Below, piece after piece: positions 7,104-13,218 of a stretch of DNA of 21,002 bases. The notes beneath the pieces were generated by a model. The model was not told where the DNA came from and searched no databases. It saw nothing but the letters and a program-made list of their open reading frames with translations. Within the stretch, counting starts at the first letter, position 1, and each line of letters opens with the position of its first letter. The position numbers were made by a program, and so were the translations under genes. This DNA is from Chryseobacterium sp. (GTDB taxonomy: Bacteria; Bacteroidota; Bacteroidia; Flavobacteriales; Weeksellaceae), in contig QFQW01000064.1 in assembly GCA_003248755.1 (NCBI GenBank), forward strand, positions 1-21,002. Direction: 5' to 3'.

Positions 7104-7715
7104 TTATAAAATTCCTTTCCCTTGTCTAATGATTTCCGGTTCTCCGGAAGTTAAATCTACAATTGTTGAAGCCACGTTGTCTCCGTAACCAGAATCGATA
7201 ACGATATCAACCAACTTGTCATATTTCTCAGCAATCAGTTCAGGGTCCGTAGAATATTCCAAAATCTCATCATCATCATGAATGGAAGTAGAAACAATCG
7301 GATGCCCCAATTTTTCAACAATCATTTGCGGAACAATGTGATCTGGAACCCTGATACCAACTGTTTTATGTCCTTTGTAAGCGGTTGGGAGATTCCTGTT
7401 TGCTTCCAGGATGAATGTAAATGCTCCGGGTAAATGCGTTTTAAGGAAACGGAAAATAGATGTTTCTATCGGTTTTGTGAATTCTGAAAGATGACTCAGG
7501 TCGTTACAAATGATTGAGAATTTTTGTTTATCAATCTTGATTCCTTTTATCTGAGCAAGTCTTTCCATTGCTTTGTGATTGTAGATATCACAGCCAAGCG
7601 TATAAATCGTATCCGAAGGGTAAATAATAACGCCACCGTTTTGAAGGACTTTTACGGCTTCGTCTATTAAATTTTCTTGCGGATTTTGCGGGTATATTTT
7701 TAAGATTTTTGCCAT
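7104..7715 (-). CDS. tsaC: L-threonylcarbamoyladenylate synthase (TsaC/Sua5/YrdC family)
   Basis: 203 aa from the ATG at 7715. It makes threonylcarbamoyl-AMP from threonine, bicarbonate and ATP, the first step of t6A37 synthesis on ANN-decoding tRNAs. YrdC motifs seen are GGVIIYPSDTIYTLGCD (27-43), LKTHLPGAFTFIL (91-103), VGIRVPDH (119-126) and VSTSI (141-145). There is no C-terminal Sua5 domain, so it is the short type. A longer start at 7772 would begin inside a 16-bp hairpin and add 19 unrelated residues, so I reject it. The proteins AKILKIYPQNPQ... start exactly where the family usually does. yaaA and prmC follow on the same strand, a translation-related group. Confidence 0.92.
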   Translation of the reverse strand: MAKILKIYPQNPQENLIDEAVKVLQNGGVIIYPSDTIYTLGCDIYNHKAMERLAQIKGIKIDKQKFSIICNDLSHLSEFTKPIETSIFRFLKTHLPGAFTFILEANRNLPTAYKGHKTVGIRVPDHIVPQMIVEKLGHPIVSTSIHDDDEILEYSTDPELIAEKYDKLVDIVIDSGYGDNVASTIVDLTSGEPEIIRQGKGIL

Positions 7716-7718
7716 AAT

Positions 7719-7734
7719 CAAAGGTACAAATTTA
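7719..7734 (-). promoter_or_regulatory. Possible -7 elements at the tsaC start
   Basis: On the minus strand two adjacent matches to TAnnTTTG occur: TAAATTTG (7727-7734) and TACCTTTG (7719-7726). The second ends 4 bases before the ATG, which would give an almost leaderless mRNA. No TTG lies at the normal -33 spacing, and A/T-rich sequence yields such matches by chance. Confidence 0.35.
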
Positions 7735-7761
7735 TTTAAAGAATTTTTATTACGAATTAAA

Positions 7762-7794
7762 AACCCTTTCATAGTTTCAAACTATGAAAGGGTT
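7762..7794 (-). terminator. Strong hairpin terminator upstream of tsaC
   Basis: AACCCTTTCATAGTTT (7762-7777) is the exact reverse complement of 7779-7794. On the minus strand the stem is followed by TTTTTAATT. It would stop transcripts coming from the tRNA-fMet/GIY-YIG side before tsaC. It is the second terminator in a row there, after the one at 7798-7824. Confidence 0.75.
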
Positions 7795-7797
7795 CAA

Positions 7798-7824
7798 TAA
7801 AAAAAGAATCAAAAAATTGATTCT
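7798..7824 (-). terminator. Intrinsic terminator after the partial tRNA
   Basis: AGAATCAA (7805-7812) pairs with TTGATTCT (7817-7824) around AAAA, and seven T's follow on the minus strand. It resembles the terminator behind the complete tRNA-fMet (8143-8174): both carry GATTCTCTT next to the CCA end and the same A7/T7 tract. This suggests that tRNA end and terminator were duplicated together. Confidence 0.75.
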
Positions 7825-7831
7825 CTTAATT

Positions 7832-7883
7832 TGGTTGCGAGGACACGACTCGAACGTGCGTCCGCCTTTGGCGGATATGAGCC
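7832..7883 (-). pseudogene. 5'-truncated tRNA-fMet copy (anticodon loop to CCA)
   Basis: The 30 bases 7831-7860 are identical to 8176-8205, covering the CCA end, the acceptor 3' strand and the whole T arm of tRNA-fMet. The anticodon-loop bases TATGAGCC recur at 7876-7883, matching 8216-8223. Between them the variable region is replaced by a perfect hairpin, TCCGCC/GGCGGA with a 3-nt loop (7861-7875). The acceptor 5' strand and D arm are absent; instead the GIY-YIG stop codon lies 7 bases away. It cannot fold as a complete tRNA. It is either a relic of a tandem tRNA gene or the att-like end of an inserted element. Confidence 0.8.
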
Positions 7884-7889
7884 TTCCAT

Positions 7890-8138
7890 TTATTTAATCA
7901 AAGACTTAATAAAGAGTCTTCCTTGTCCAGTTTTCAAGAATTTTTCTCTTTTAATCGCTTCTATCTTTTCAGAGAAAAATTCTATATGGATTACAGTCCA
8001 AGGTCTAAACTTGATTGTATAACCTTTTGTTCCCAATTCATTGTGAGATTTAAATCTTTCCAAGAGGTTTGATGTAAAGCCAGTATAGGTTTTGTCGAAT
8101 TTCTCTGAATATAAAATGTAAACAACAAATTCTTTCAT
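7890..8138 (-). CDS. Small GIY-YIG nuclease domain protein
   Basis: 82 aa, a single GIY-YIG domain with nothing added. The GIY strand is VYILYS (6-11) and the YIG strand YTGFTS (18-23). The conserved Arg is R28 in LLERFKSH, and a candidate metal-binding Glu is E60 in SEKIEAIKREKFLKTG. The C-terminus is GRLFIKSLIK. The family makes single- or double-strand DNA cuts; such stand-alone proteins in Bacteroidota have no established role. The gene lies between the tRNA-fMet terminator and a truncated tRNA-fMet copy. The ATG is only 4 bases past the terminator's T-tract, without a ribosome binding site or room for a promoter, so expression probably depends on read-through from the tRNA promoter (inference). 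Confidence 0.85.
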   Translation of the reverse strand: MKEFVVYILYSEKFDKTYTGFTSNLLERFKSHNELGTKGYTIKFRPWTVIHIEFFSEKIEAIKREKFLKTGQGRLFIKSLIK

Positions 8139-8142
8139 GAAT

Positions 8143-8174
8143 AAAAAAAGAGAACCACATTTGTGATTCTCTTT
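8143..8174 (-). terminator. Intrinsic terminator of tRNA-fMet
   Basis: On the minus strand, a 12-bp stem (8163-8174 with 8147-8158, one G-U pair) and a 4-nt loop are followed by seven T's. It begins two bases after the encoded CCA. The GIY-YIG start codon is 4 bases beyond the T-tract. Confidence 0.85.
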
Positions 8175-8176
8175 GT

Positions 8177-8252
<76 letters not shown>

Positions 8253-8263
8253 ATATTGTTCTG

Positions 8264-8293
8264 CAAATATACGGCAATTTCTTTACAAGTCAA
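8264..8293 (-). promoter_or_regulatory. Promoter of tRNA-fMet
   Basis: On the minus strand TATATTTG (8264-8271) matches the TAnnTTTG -7 element. TTG (8291-8293) lies 19 nt upstream as the -33 element. The -7 element ends 11 bases before the mature tRNA 5' end, leaving a very short leader for RNase P. Confidence 0.75.
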
Positions 8294-8393
8294 GTATAAT
8301 CGTAATTATTTTAAAAATAAATCTGAATTGTTAAATTTTAATATTATAAATCAGGCAATTAAAAGTTTTAACTTCTTTTAACTATAAAAATAG

Positions 8394-8423
8394 TTGTACG
8401 AATAAAAATTAATCCTACATTTG
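8394..8423 (+). promoter_or_regulatory. Promoter of the blaI-M56 operon
   Basis: TTG (8394-8396), 19 nt, then TACATTTG (8416-8423), a full match to the Bacteroidota TTG / TAnnTTTG promoter. The inferred start near 8429 falls inside the palindrome at 8424-8445. It is divergent from the tRNA-fMet promoter. Confidence 0.7.
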
Positions 8424-8445
8424 TATTACTAAGTTTTTAGTGATA
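8424..8445. promoter_or_regulatory. Candidate BlaI-type operator
   Basis: TATTACTAA (8424-8432) and TTAGTGATA (8437-8445) form a dyad with one mismatched pair around GTTT. It sits directly after the -7 element, over the likely start point, a usual repressor position. The BlaI-like repressor encoded 30 bp downstream is the natural ligand (inference). Confidence 0.6.
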
Positions 8446-8475
8446 TAAGATTGATTGTTTTTAAAGTTAAAGAAA

Positions 8476-8835
8476 ATGAATAAGTTAACCAAGGCAGAAG
8501 AACAGGTAATGCAGTACCTTTGGCAGATAGAGAAAGGATTCTTAAAAGATGTTTTAGAATTGTTTCCTGAACCGAAACCGCATACCAACACGATTTCCAC
8601 GATTCTTAAAATCTTGATGGAAAAAGGATTTGTGAATTACAAAACTTTTGGAAGACAACACGAATATTTTCCTTTGGTAAGTAAAGAAAATTACAGCGGA
8701 AAGTCTATCAGAAGCTTGGTTAAGAATTATTTCGAGGGCTCTTATACCAATGCTGTTTCGTTTTTGGTAGAAGAAAACGAAATCAGTGTGAAAGATTTGG
8801 AACTTTTGTTAAACGAACTTAAAAACAAGGAATAA
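8476..8835 (+). CDS. BlaI/MecI/CopY family transcriptional repressor
   Basis: 119 aa winged-helix repressor. MNKLTKAEEQVMQYLW starts the conserved DNA-binding domain (~1-75, with TISTILKILMEKGFVNYKTF). The C-terminal part (~85-119) forms the dimerisation helices and carries acidic stretches. A TTG 21 bases upstream would add seven residues not found in the family, so the ATG at 8476 is chosen. In beta-lactam resistance systems BlaI is removed after cleavage triggered by BlaR1. Here the partner is the M56 protein whose ATG overlaps this stop by one base (TAATG), so coupled translation is likely. A palindrome over the promoter suggests autorepression. No beta-lactamase gene is nearby, so the signal is unknown. 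Confidence 0.9.
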   Translation: MNKLTKAEEQVMQYLWQIEKGFLKDVLELFPEPKPHTNTISTILKILMEKGFVNYKTFGRQHEYFPLVSKENYSGKSIRSLVKNYFEGSYTNAVSFLVEENEISVKDLELLLNELKNKE

Positions 8836-10919
8836 TGGAACCAATTTTACTTTATTTTGGAAAGATGATTCTCTGCTCAGCAGTGATGTTTGCTTATTAT
8901 CTATTGTTTTTAAAGGATAAGACTTTTCATCATTACAATAGATTTTATCTTTTGTCTTCTGTTGTTGTAAGCCTTGTTCTGCCTCTGATAAAAGTTTCTT
9001 ATTTTACGATAGAAACAAACAAGAATCTGTATCTGCTGTTGAGTGGATTCAATCAAAACCAATCTCAAACTACAAACTATGATATCATTATTTATTCAGT
9101 TTTTTATACAATTATTGGAGTGGTTTCAGTCGCTCTTCTAATTAGATTAATACTAGGAATTTTAAAAATCAGTTCGATAAAAAAACAGTTTCCGAATGAA
9201 ACTATTGAGGGAATCCGTTTTTATCAGACTAATCTTAACAATGCACCGTTTTCATTCTTCAGAAACCTGTTTTGGAAAAAATCAATAGAGATTAATTCTC
9301 CTGTCGGACAGCAGATTTTGAAGCACGAGATGGTTCATATAGAACAAAAACACAGCTGGGACAAACTCCTGATGCAAATTTCCAAATCTGCTTTCTGGTT
9401 CAATCCCGTGTTTTACTTTATCAACAAAGAAATCAATCTTATTCACGAATACTTGGCGGACAAGAAAGCGGTAAAAAAATCCGATACCAGAGCATTTGCG
9501 CAGATGCTTCTCGAGAGTCATTTCTCGGGGTCGGTAATTCCTGCTACGAGTCCTTTTTTATCCTCTAACCTAAAAAAAAGACTTACAATGCTTACAAAAA
9601 ACCAAACCAAGTACAGCTACGCACGCAAACTTTTTGCGTTACCGATTTTATTCTGTATGGTGTTCGCTTATATGGTGAATGCAAAAAACAAAGAAATCAA
9701 AGAAACGAACAAAGCAATTGAAATTGCTGTAAACGAACTGAAAAATGACACGATAAAACCCAAAGCATCTGAGTTCGACAGTTTATCTATGAGTCATCAA
9801 AAACAAACACAATTATATTCTGAAGCTTTGAAAGAAGACCATTTGAAGATGTCTGCACTCAGTACAAAAATGGCTGAAAAAAGCAAAGCATTATCGGCTC
9901 TTAAAAAAGCTAAAAAAGAAGATTCATCAGAGTATAAAGCTTTAGAAAATGATTTGGAAAATCTATCAAGTCAAATGCAATCTATTGTAGATTCTGACAA
10001 TTATCAGAAAAATCTTAAGGGATTAGAAAAACATTCTGAAGCGATGGCTAAAATGTATGATTCTCCTGAATTCAAAAAGAGAATAGCTGATGCGGAAAAA
10101 GCAGGTAGGGATGCTGAAACAATGGTTAATTCTCCAGAGTTCAAAAAGAGAATTGCTGATGCACAAAAGCAGGCAAAATTCGCTGAACGAATGATGAAAT
10201 CTCCGAAGTTTCAAAAAGATTTGAAGAATGTACAAGAGCAAGCTGAGAAATTGCAAATTAAAATCAATTCTCCTGATTTCCAGAAAATGATTCAGGATGC
10301 ACAGAAAAGAGCTCAGGATTCGGCTGAAAAATATGGAAAAACCTATACTGAAGAAGAATTCCAGAAAATGATAAAAGACCAATATGGAAAAAATGCTTTT
10401 ACTGATGGAACTGTAGCGTTTGGTTTCGATTTAAGTGATTTTCCGGAAGTCAAGGATTTGACAACTAATTTCAATTTTAAGTATTCTGATGATAATTTCT
10501 TTAATGAAGCTAAATCCAAATTATCTCCAAAAGAATTGAAAAAAATGGAGAAGAGAAGAAAACAACTTCAGGAAAAACAGAAAGAACTGATGGAAGAGCA
10601 AAAGAAACTTCAGGAAAAACAACGCGAATTAAACAAAGAGATGCGTCAGAATAATCCTTGGACAATTAGTTTTAATTCTATTTCAGATTCTCCGAAAGCA
10701 TTGGTTTATAATAAAAACATTCCTTCACCACTGAAAATCAATAAGTCAAGCCAAGTTCTTGTTTTTGATAAAGCTACAGATTCTCCAGCTATTAATTATT
10801 ATCTGAATGGTCAGGAAATTTCTCCTGAGGATTTTAAAAATATCAGTTCAAAAGATATTAAAATAATAGATGTTGTAAAAGATAATAAGATTAGCACTAT
10901 AAAAATTATTACCAAATAA
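8835..10919 (+). CDS. M56 family (BlaR1-like) membrane metallopeptidase with repeat-containing C-terminal extension
   Basis: 694 aa. Hydrophobic segments at ~5-26, 37-53, 86-110 and 264-283 frame a cytoplasmic zinc peptidase domain with HEMVH (164-168) and a likely third ligand in NLIHEYLADK (Glu205). This matches the BlaR1/M56 architecture. After the last membrane segment there is no penicillin-binding sensor domain. Instead there are ~410 Lys/Glu-rich residues: five 23-residue repeats (387-501; S-P-x-F-x-K-x pattern), a charged coiled coil (565-604, QLQEKQKELMEEQKKLQEKQ), and a C-terminal block (655-694, YLNGQEISPEDFKNISSKDI) that recalls TonB-receptor plug segments. It presumably senses an envelope signal and inactivates the BlaI partner (inference). 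A terminator and two GLPGLI genes follow. Confidence 0.85.
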   Translation: MEPILLYFGKMILCSAVMFAYYLLFLKDKTFHHYNRFYLLSSVVVSLVLPLIKVSYFTIETNKNLYLLLSGFNQNQSQTTNYDIIIYSVFYTIIGVVSVALLIRLILGILKISSIKKQFPNETIEGIRFYQTNLNNAPFSFFRNLFWKKSIEINSPVGQQILKHEMVHIEQKHSWDKLLMQISKSAFWFNPVFYFINKEINLIHEYLADKKAVKKSDTRAFAQMLLESHFSGSVIPATSPFLSSNLKKRLTMLTKNQTKYSYARKLFALPILFCMVFAYMVNAKNKEIKETNKAIEIAVNELKNDTIKPKASEFDSLSMSHQKQTQLYSEALKEDHLKMSALSTKMAEKSKALSALKKAKKEDSSEYKALENDLENLSSQMQSIVDSDNYQKNLKGLEKHSEAMAKMYDSPEFKKRIADAEKAGRDAETMVNSPEFKKRIADAQKQAKFAERMMKSPKFQKDLKNVQEQAEKLQIKINSPDFQKMIQDAQKRAQDSAEKYGKTYTEEEFQKMIKDQYGKNAFTDGTVAFGFDLSDFPEVKDLTTNFNFKYSDDNFFNEAKSKLSPKELKKMEKRRKQLQEKQKELMEEQKKLQEKQRELNKEMRQNNPWTISFNSISDSPKALVYNKNIPSPLKINKSSQVLVFDKATDSPAINYYLNGQEISPEDFKNISSKDIKIIDVVKDNKISTIKIITK

Positions 10920-10940
10920 TAAATATATTCATAACACTTT

Positions 10941-10961
10941 AGCCGGTTCGCCGGCTTTTTT
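10941..10961 (+). terminator. Intrinsic terminator after the M56 gene
   Basis: AGCCGG-TTCG-CCGGCT (10941-10956) followed by five more T's. It is G/C-rich with a UUCG loop, so a strong hairpin. Only 12 bases separate it from the next start codon (10974), leaving no space for a promoter, so the GLPGLI genes probably rely on read-through. Confidence 0.85.
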
Positions 10962-10973
10962 ATTACTTAGAAT

Positions 10974-11810
10974 ATGAAAAAACTACTTTTACTTTTTATG
11001 TTTTTTGGCATTTTAACAATTGCTCAAAACAAACGTTTTATTTATGAATACAAGTTCATTTCAGATTCAACCAATTTGGACGATATCAAAACGGAGATGA
11101 TGTTTCTGGATACTACAAAAGACGGTTCCAAATATTATAGCTACACGGTTTTTAATTCAGATTCTTTGATGAAAGCAGACTTGGAACAGCAACTGAAGGC
11201 TACGGGTTCTATTAATGTAAAATCGGATATGCGAAAAGGGAATGTGAGATATTCTGTAACCAAGACTTATCCGGATTATAAAACGAATCTTCACAGAAAA
11301 TTGGGAATGGATGCATATAATATTTCTGAAGACAGAAAAATCAATTGGAAAATCTCATCAGAAAAAGAAAAAATCGGAGAATGGAATACTCAAAAAGCTG
11401 AAGCTGATTTTGCAGGCAGGCATTGGATAGCTTGGTTTTCTACAGACATTCCGATTCAAGACGGACCTTACAAATTCTACGGTTTACCAGGGTTAATTGT
11501 CAAAATTGAAGACAAAACAGGTTCTCACAAATTAGAACTTAAGGGAATTAAAAATATTGTTGGCGACATGGATATCAATATTTGGGAGGCAAAGGAAATC
11601 GCTGTCAATTCCAAACAATTCCAGAAAGTTTTGAAAGAATATGAAAATGACCCGACAAAAGGAATCAAACAAATTCAGATGGGTGGAACTTCTATCATAT
11701 TAACGGGAAAAGACGGAACTTCTACAAAAATTGCAAAAGAACAGGAAGAGCGTTTGAAAAATCAAATCAAAAAAGATAATAACAGAATAGAATTGGATAT
11801 CGTAAAATAA
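10974..11810 (+). CDS. GLPGLI family secreted protein (first copy)
   Basis: 278 aa. A hydrophobic N-terminal signal (KKLLLLFMFFGILTIAQ, 2-18) points to export. The family motif GLPGLI is at 170-175, within the conserved block WIAWFSTDIPIQDGPYKF. The family is confined largely to Bacteroidota and has no assigned function; the exported, beta-rich character suggests an envelope role. It is followed after 24 bp by a clear paralogue (11835-12683). It lies just past a terminator that ends the blaI-M56 messenger, so its level may be set by read-through. The C-terminal part is Lys-rich and ends in NNRIELDIVK, close to the paralogue's NNILELDLIK. Confidence 0.88.
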   Translation: MKKLLLLFMFFGILTIAQNKRFIYEYKFISDSTNLDDIKTEMMFLDTTKDGSKYYSYTVFNSDSLMKADLEQQLKATGSINVKSDMRKGNVRYSVTKTYPDYKTNLHRKLGMDAYNISEDRKINWKISSEKEKIGEWNTQKAEADFAGRHWIAWFSTDIPIQDGPYKFYGLPGLIVKIEDKTGSHKLELKGIKNIVGDMDINIWEAKEIAVNSKQFQKVLKEYENDPTKGIKQIQMGGTSIILTGKDGTSTKIAKEQEERLKNQIKKDNNRIELDIVK

Positions 11811-11834
11811 AATTCAAAACTGAAAACTAAAACT

Positions 11835-12683
11835 ATGAAACCACTATTTTTATTAAGTTTTTTTCTAATTTCAATTTCAATATCCTCTCAAAGTCAAAGG
11901 TTTTACTATGATTATCAATTCCAAACGGATTCTACCGATTTGGAAACTAAAAGGTCAGAATTAATGGTTCTGGATGTTGATAAAAAAGGCTCCAAATATT
12001 ATAGCGAATATGTTTTCCAGAACGATTCTATTATGGATGCCCAGTTCAAAAAGAATATGGCGGCTCATAGTGATGATCCTATTCAGATGTCTGGAAAACA
12101 GGGTGTTGTTGCTTATAAAGTTTTGAAGTCTTATCCTGATTTTAAAATTAATCATATTGTAACTTTGAATATGACTCTTTATAATGCTAGCCAGCAAGTA
12201 AAAATCGATTGGAAAATTTTACCGGATAAAGAAAAAGTAGGAGAGTGGAATGCTCAAAAAGCAGAAGCTAATTTTGCAGGGAGAAAATGGATTGCTTGGT
12301 TTTCTACAGAAATTCCGATTCAGGAAGGACCTTACAAGTTTTATGGATTGCCCGGTCTTATTGTGAAAATTGAAGATAAAGCAGGTTTTCATAAGATAGA
12401 ATTGAAAGGAATTAAAAATAATACTCTTGAAAGAGATATCCTTGTTTCTGAATTTGAAAAACCAATTGCCATAGATTATAAAAAGTATCGGACGGTTTAT
12501 GAAAATTATAGGAAAGACCCGATGGCGAATTTGAAAAAGAAAGTACAAGAAGGTCAGTTTTATGTGACTGATGATGCTGGAAATAGGCTGGATAATGCAG
12601 ATTATATGAGGTCTAAGGAAAAAATGATGATGGAAAGAATGAAGAAAAATAATAACATTCTGGAACTTGATTTGATAAAATAA
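11835..12683 (+). CDS. GLPGLI family secreted protein (second, tandem copy)
   Basis: 282 aa, paralogue of the preceding gene. It has a signal-like N-terminus (KPLFLLSFFLISISISSQS) and GLPGLI at 171-176. The two proteins share long near-identical stretches, for example KAEA(D/N)FAGR(H/K)WIAWFST and GPYKFYGLPGLIVKIEDK, while the 65-115 and 195-265 regions differ. This pattern suggests tandem duplication followed by divergence outside the core. Function is unknown; the pair probably shares one transcript, since no promoter or terminator lies in the 24-bp gap. A strong terminator follows the stop. Confidence 0.88.
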   Translation: MKPLFLLSFFLISISISSQSQRFYYDYQFQTDSTDLETKRSELMVLDVDKKGSKYYSEYVFQNDSIMDAQFKKNMAAHSDDPIQMSGKQGVVAYKVLKSYPDFKINHIVTLNMTLYNASQQVKIDWKILPDKEKVGEWNAQKAEANFAGRKWIAWFSTEIPIQEGPYKFYGLPGLIVKIEDKAGFHKIELKGIKNNTLERDILVSEFEKPIAIDYKKYRTVYENYRKDPMANLKKKVQEGQFYVTDDAGNRLDNADYMRSKEKMMMERMKKNNNILELDLIK

Positions 12684-12712
12684 AAAATGCCACTGAAAAA
12701 GTGGCATTTTTT
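12682..12712. terminator. Bidirectional terminator between GLPGLI and mscL genes
   Basis: A 13-bp perfect stem, AAAAAATGCCACT (12682-12694) with AGTGGCATTTTTT (12700-12712), and loop GAAAA. T-tracts follow on both strands. It serves the two convergent genes and overlaps the last base pair of the GLPGLI stop codon. Confidence 0.9.
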
Positions 12713-12728
12713 TATGTTTAAATAAAAA

Positions 12729-13100
12729 TTATTTCTTCTTCAATTCATCACGGATTTCTGCTAATAATACATCTGTAGAAGATGGTCCAGCAGGAGCTTC
12801 CTCTGGTTTTTTATTAAACTTATTGGCAACTTTAATAAGCCAGAACAAAACAAAAGCTATGACCAAGAAACTAATAACAGAAGACAGAAAATTTCCGTAG
12901 GTCACACCATTCCAAGCAAGTTCTTTGATATTTTCCGCACCAGCAGCTTTTAAGGCAGGTGTTAGTAGAAGTGGTGTAATAACATCATCCACAAGAGATT
13001 TTACAATTGCGCCAAATGCAGCTCCGATGATAACACCGACTGCTAAATCTACTACATTACCTTTGAAAGCAAATTCTTTAAATTCTTTTACAAATCCCAT
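12729..13100 (-). CDS. mscL: Large-conductance mechanosensitive channel MscL
   Basis: 123 aa, within the usual 120-150 range. MscL opens under membrane tension to release solutes during osmotic downshock, as a pentamer in the inner membrane. The N-terminal amphipathic helix and TM1 are KEFKEFAFKGNVVDLAVGVI (5-24) running to about 44, with the constriction-lining GAAFGAIV. TM2 is ~70-93 (NFLSSVISFLVIAFVLFWLI), followed by the cytoplasmic bundle with LLAEIRDELKKK. The periplasmic loop (44-69) is short. It is a single gene, convergent with the GLPGLI pair and divergent from nnr. A -7-like element lies at 13126-13133. Confidence 0.95.
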   Translation of the reverse strand: MGFVKEFKEFAFKGNVVDLAVGVIIGAAFGAIVKSLVDDVITPLLLTPALKAAGAENIKELAWNGVTYGNFLSSVISFLVIAFVLFWLIKVANKFNKKPEEAPAGPSSTDVLLAEIRDELKKK

Positions 13101-13125
13101 AGTTGTATTTTTTATAGTTACTTAA

Positions 13126-13133
13126 CAAAAGTA
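13126..13133 (-). promoter_or_regulatory. Possible -7 element of mscL
   Basis: TACTTTTG on the minus strand matches TAnnTTTG, 25 bases before the ATG. No TTG at the usual -33 spacing was found. Confidence 0.4.
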
Positions 13134-13189
13134 TAATTTTTTTGTTTAAAAGCCTTTATTTTTTAATTTTTCGTAAAAATTTTATTGAT

Positions 13190-13197
13190 TAAATTTG
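13190..13197 (+). promoter_or_regulatory. Possible -7 element of nnr
   Basis: TAAATTTG matches TAnnTTTG, 21 bases before the ATG at 13219. The -33 position holds only T-rich sequence without a clear TTG. Confidence 0.4.
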
Positions 13198-13218
13198 ATT
13201 AGAAATTGTAATTATAAA

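Noticed and set aside
7716..7772. Longer tsaC start at 7772 adding 19 residues
   Set aside because: The extra codons overlap a 16-bp terminator hairpin and do not resemble the family; the protein family begins at the ATG at 7715.
7831..8022. 63-aa plus-strand ORF across the partial tRNA
   Set aside because: Antisense of the truncated tRNA and of the GIY-YIG gene; not coding.
10023..10382. 119-aa minus-strand ORF inside the M56 gene
   Set aside because: Phe/Ser-rich antisense shadow caused by the repeat region; no independent support.
12219..12707. 162-aa minus-strand ORF opposite the second GLPGLI gene
   Set aside because: Antisense of a well-supported secreted protein gene, with low-complexity composition and running into the terminator.
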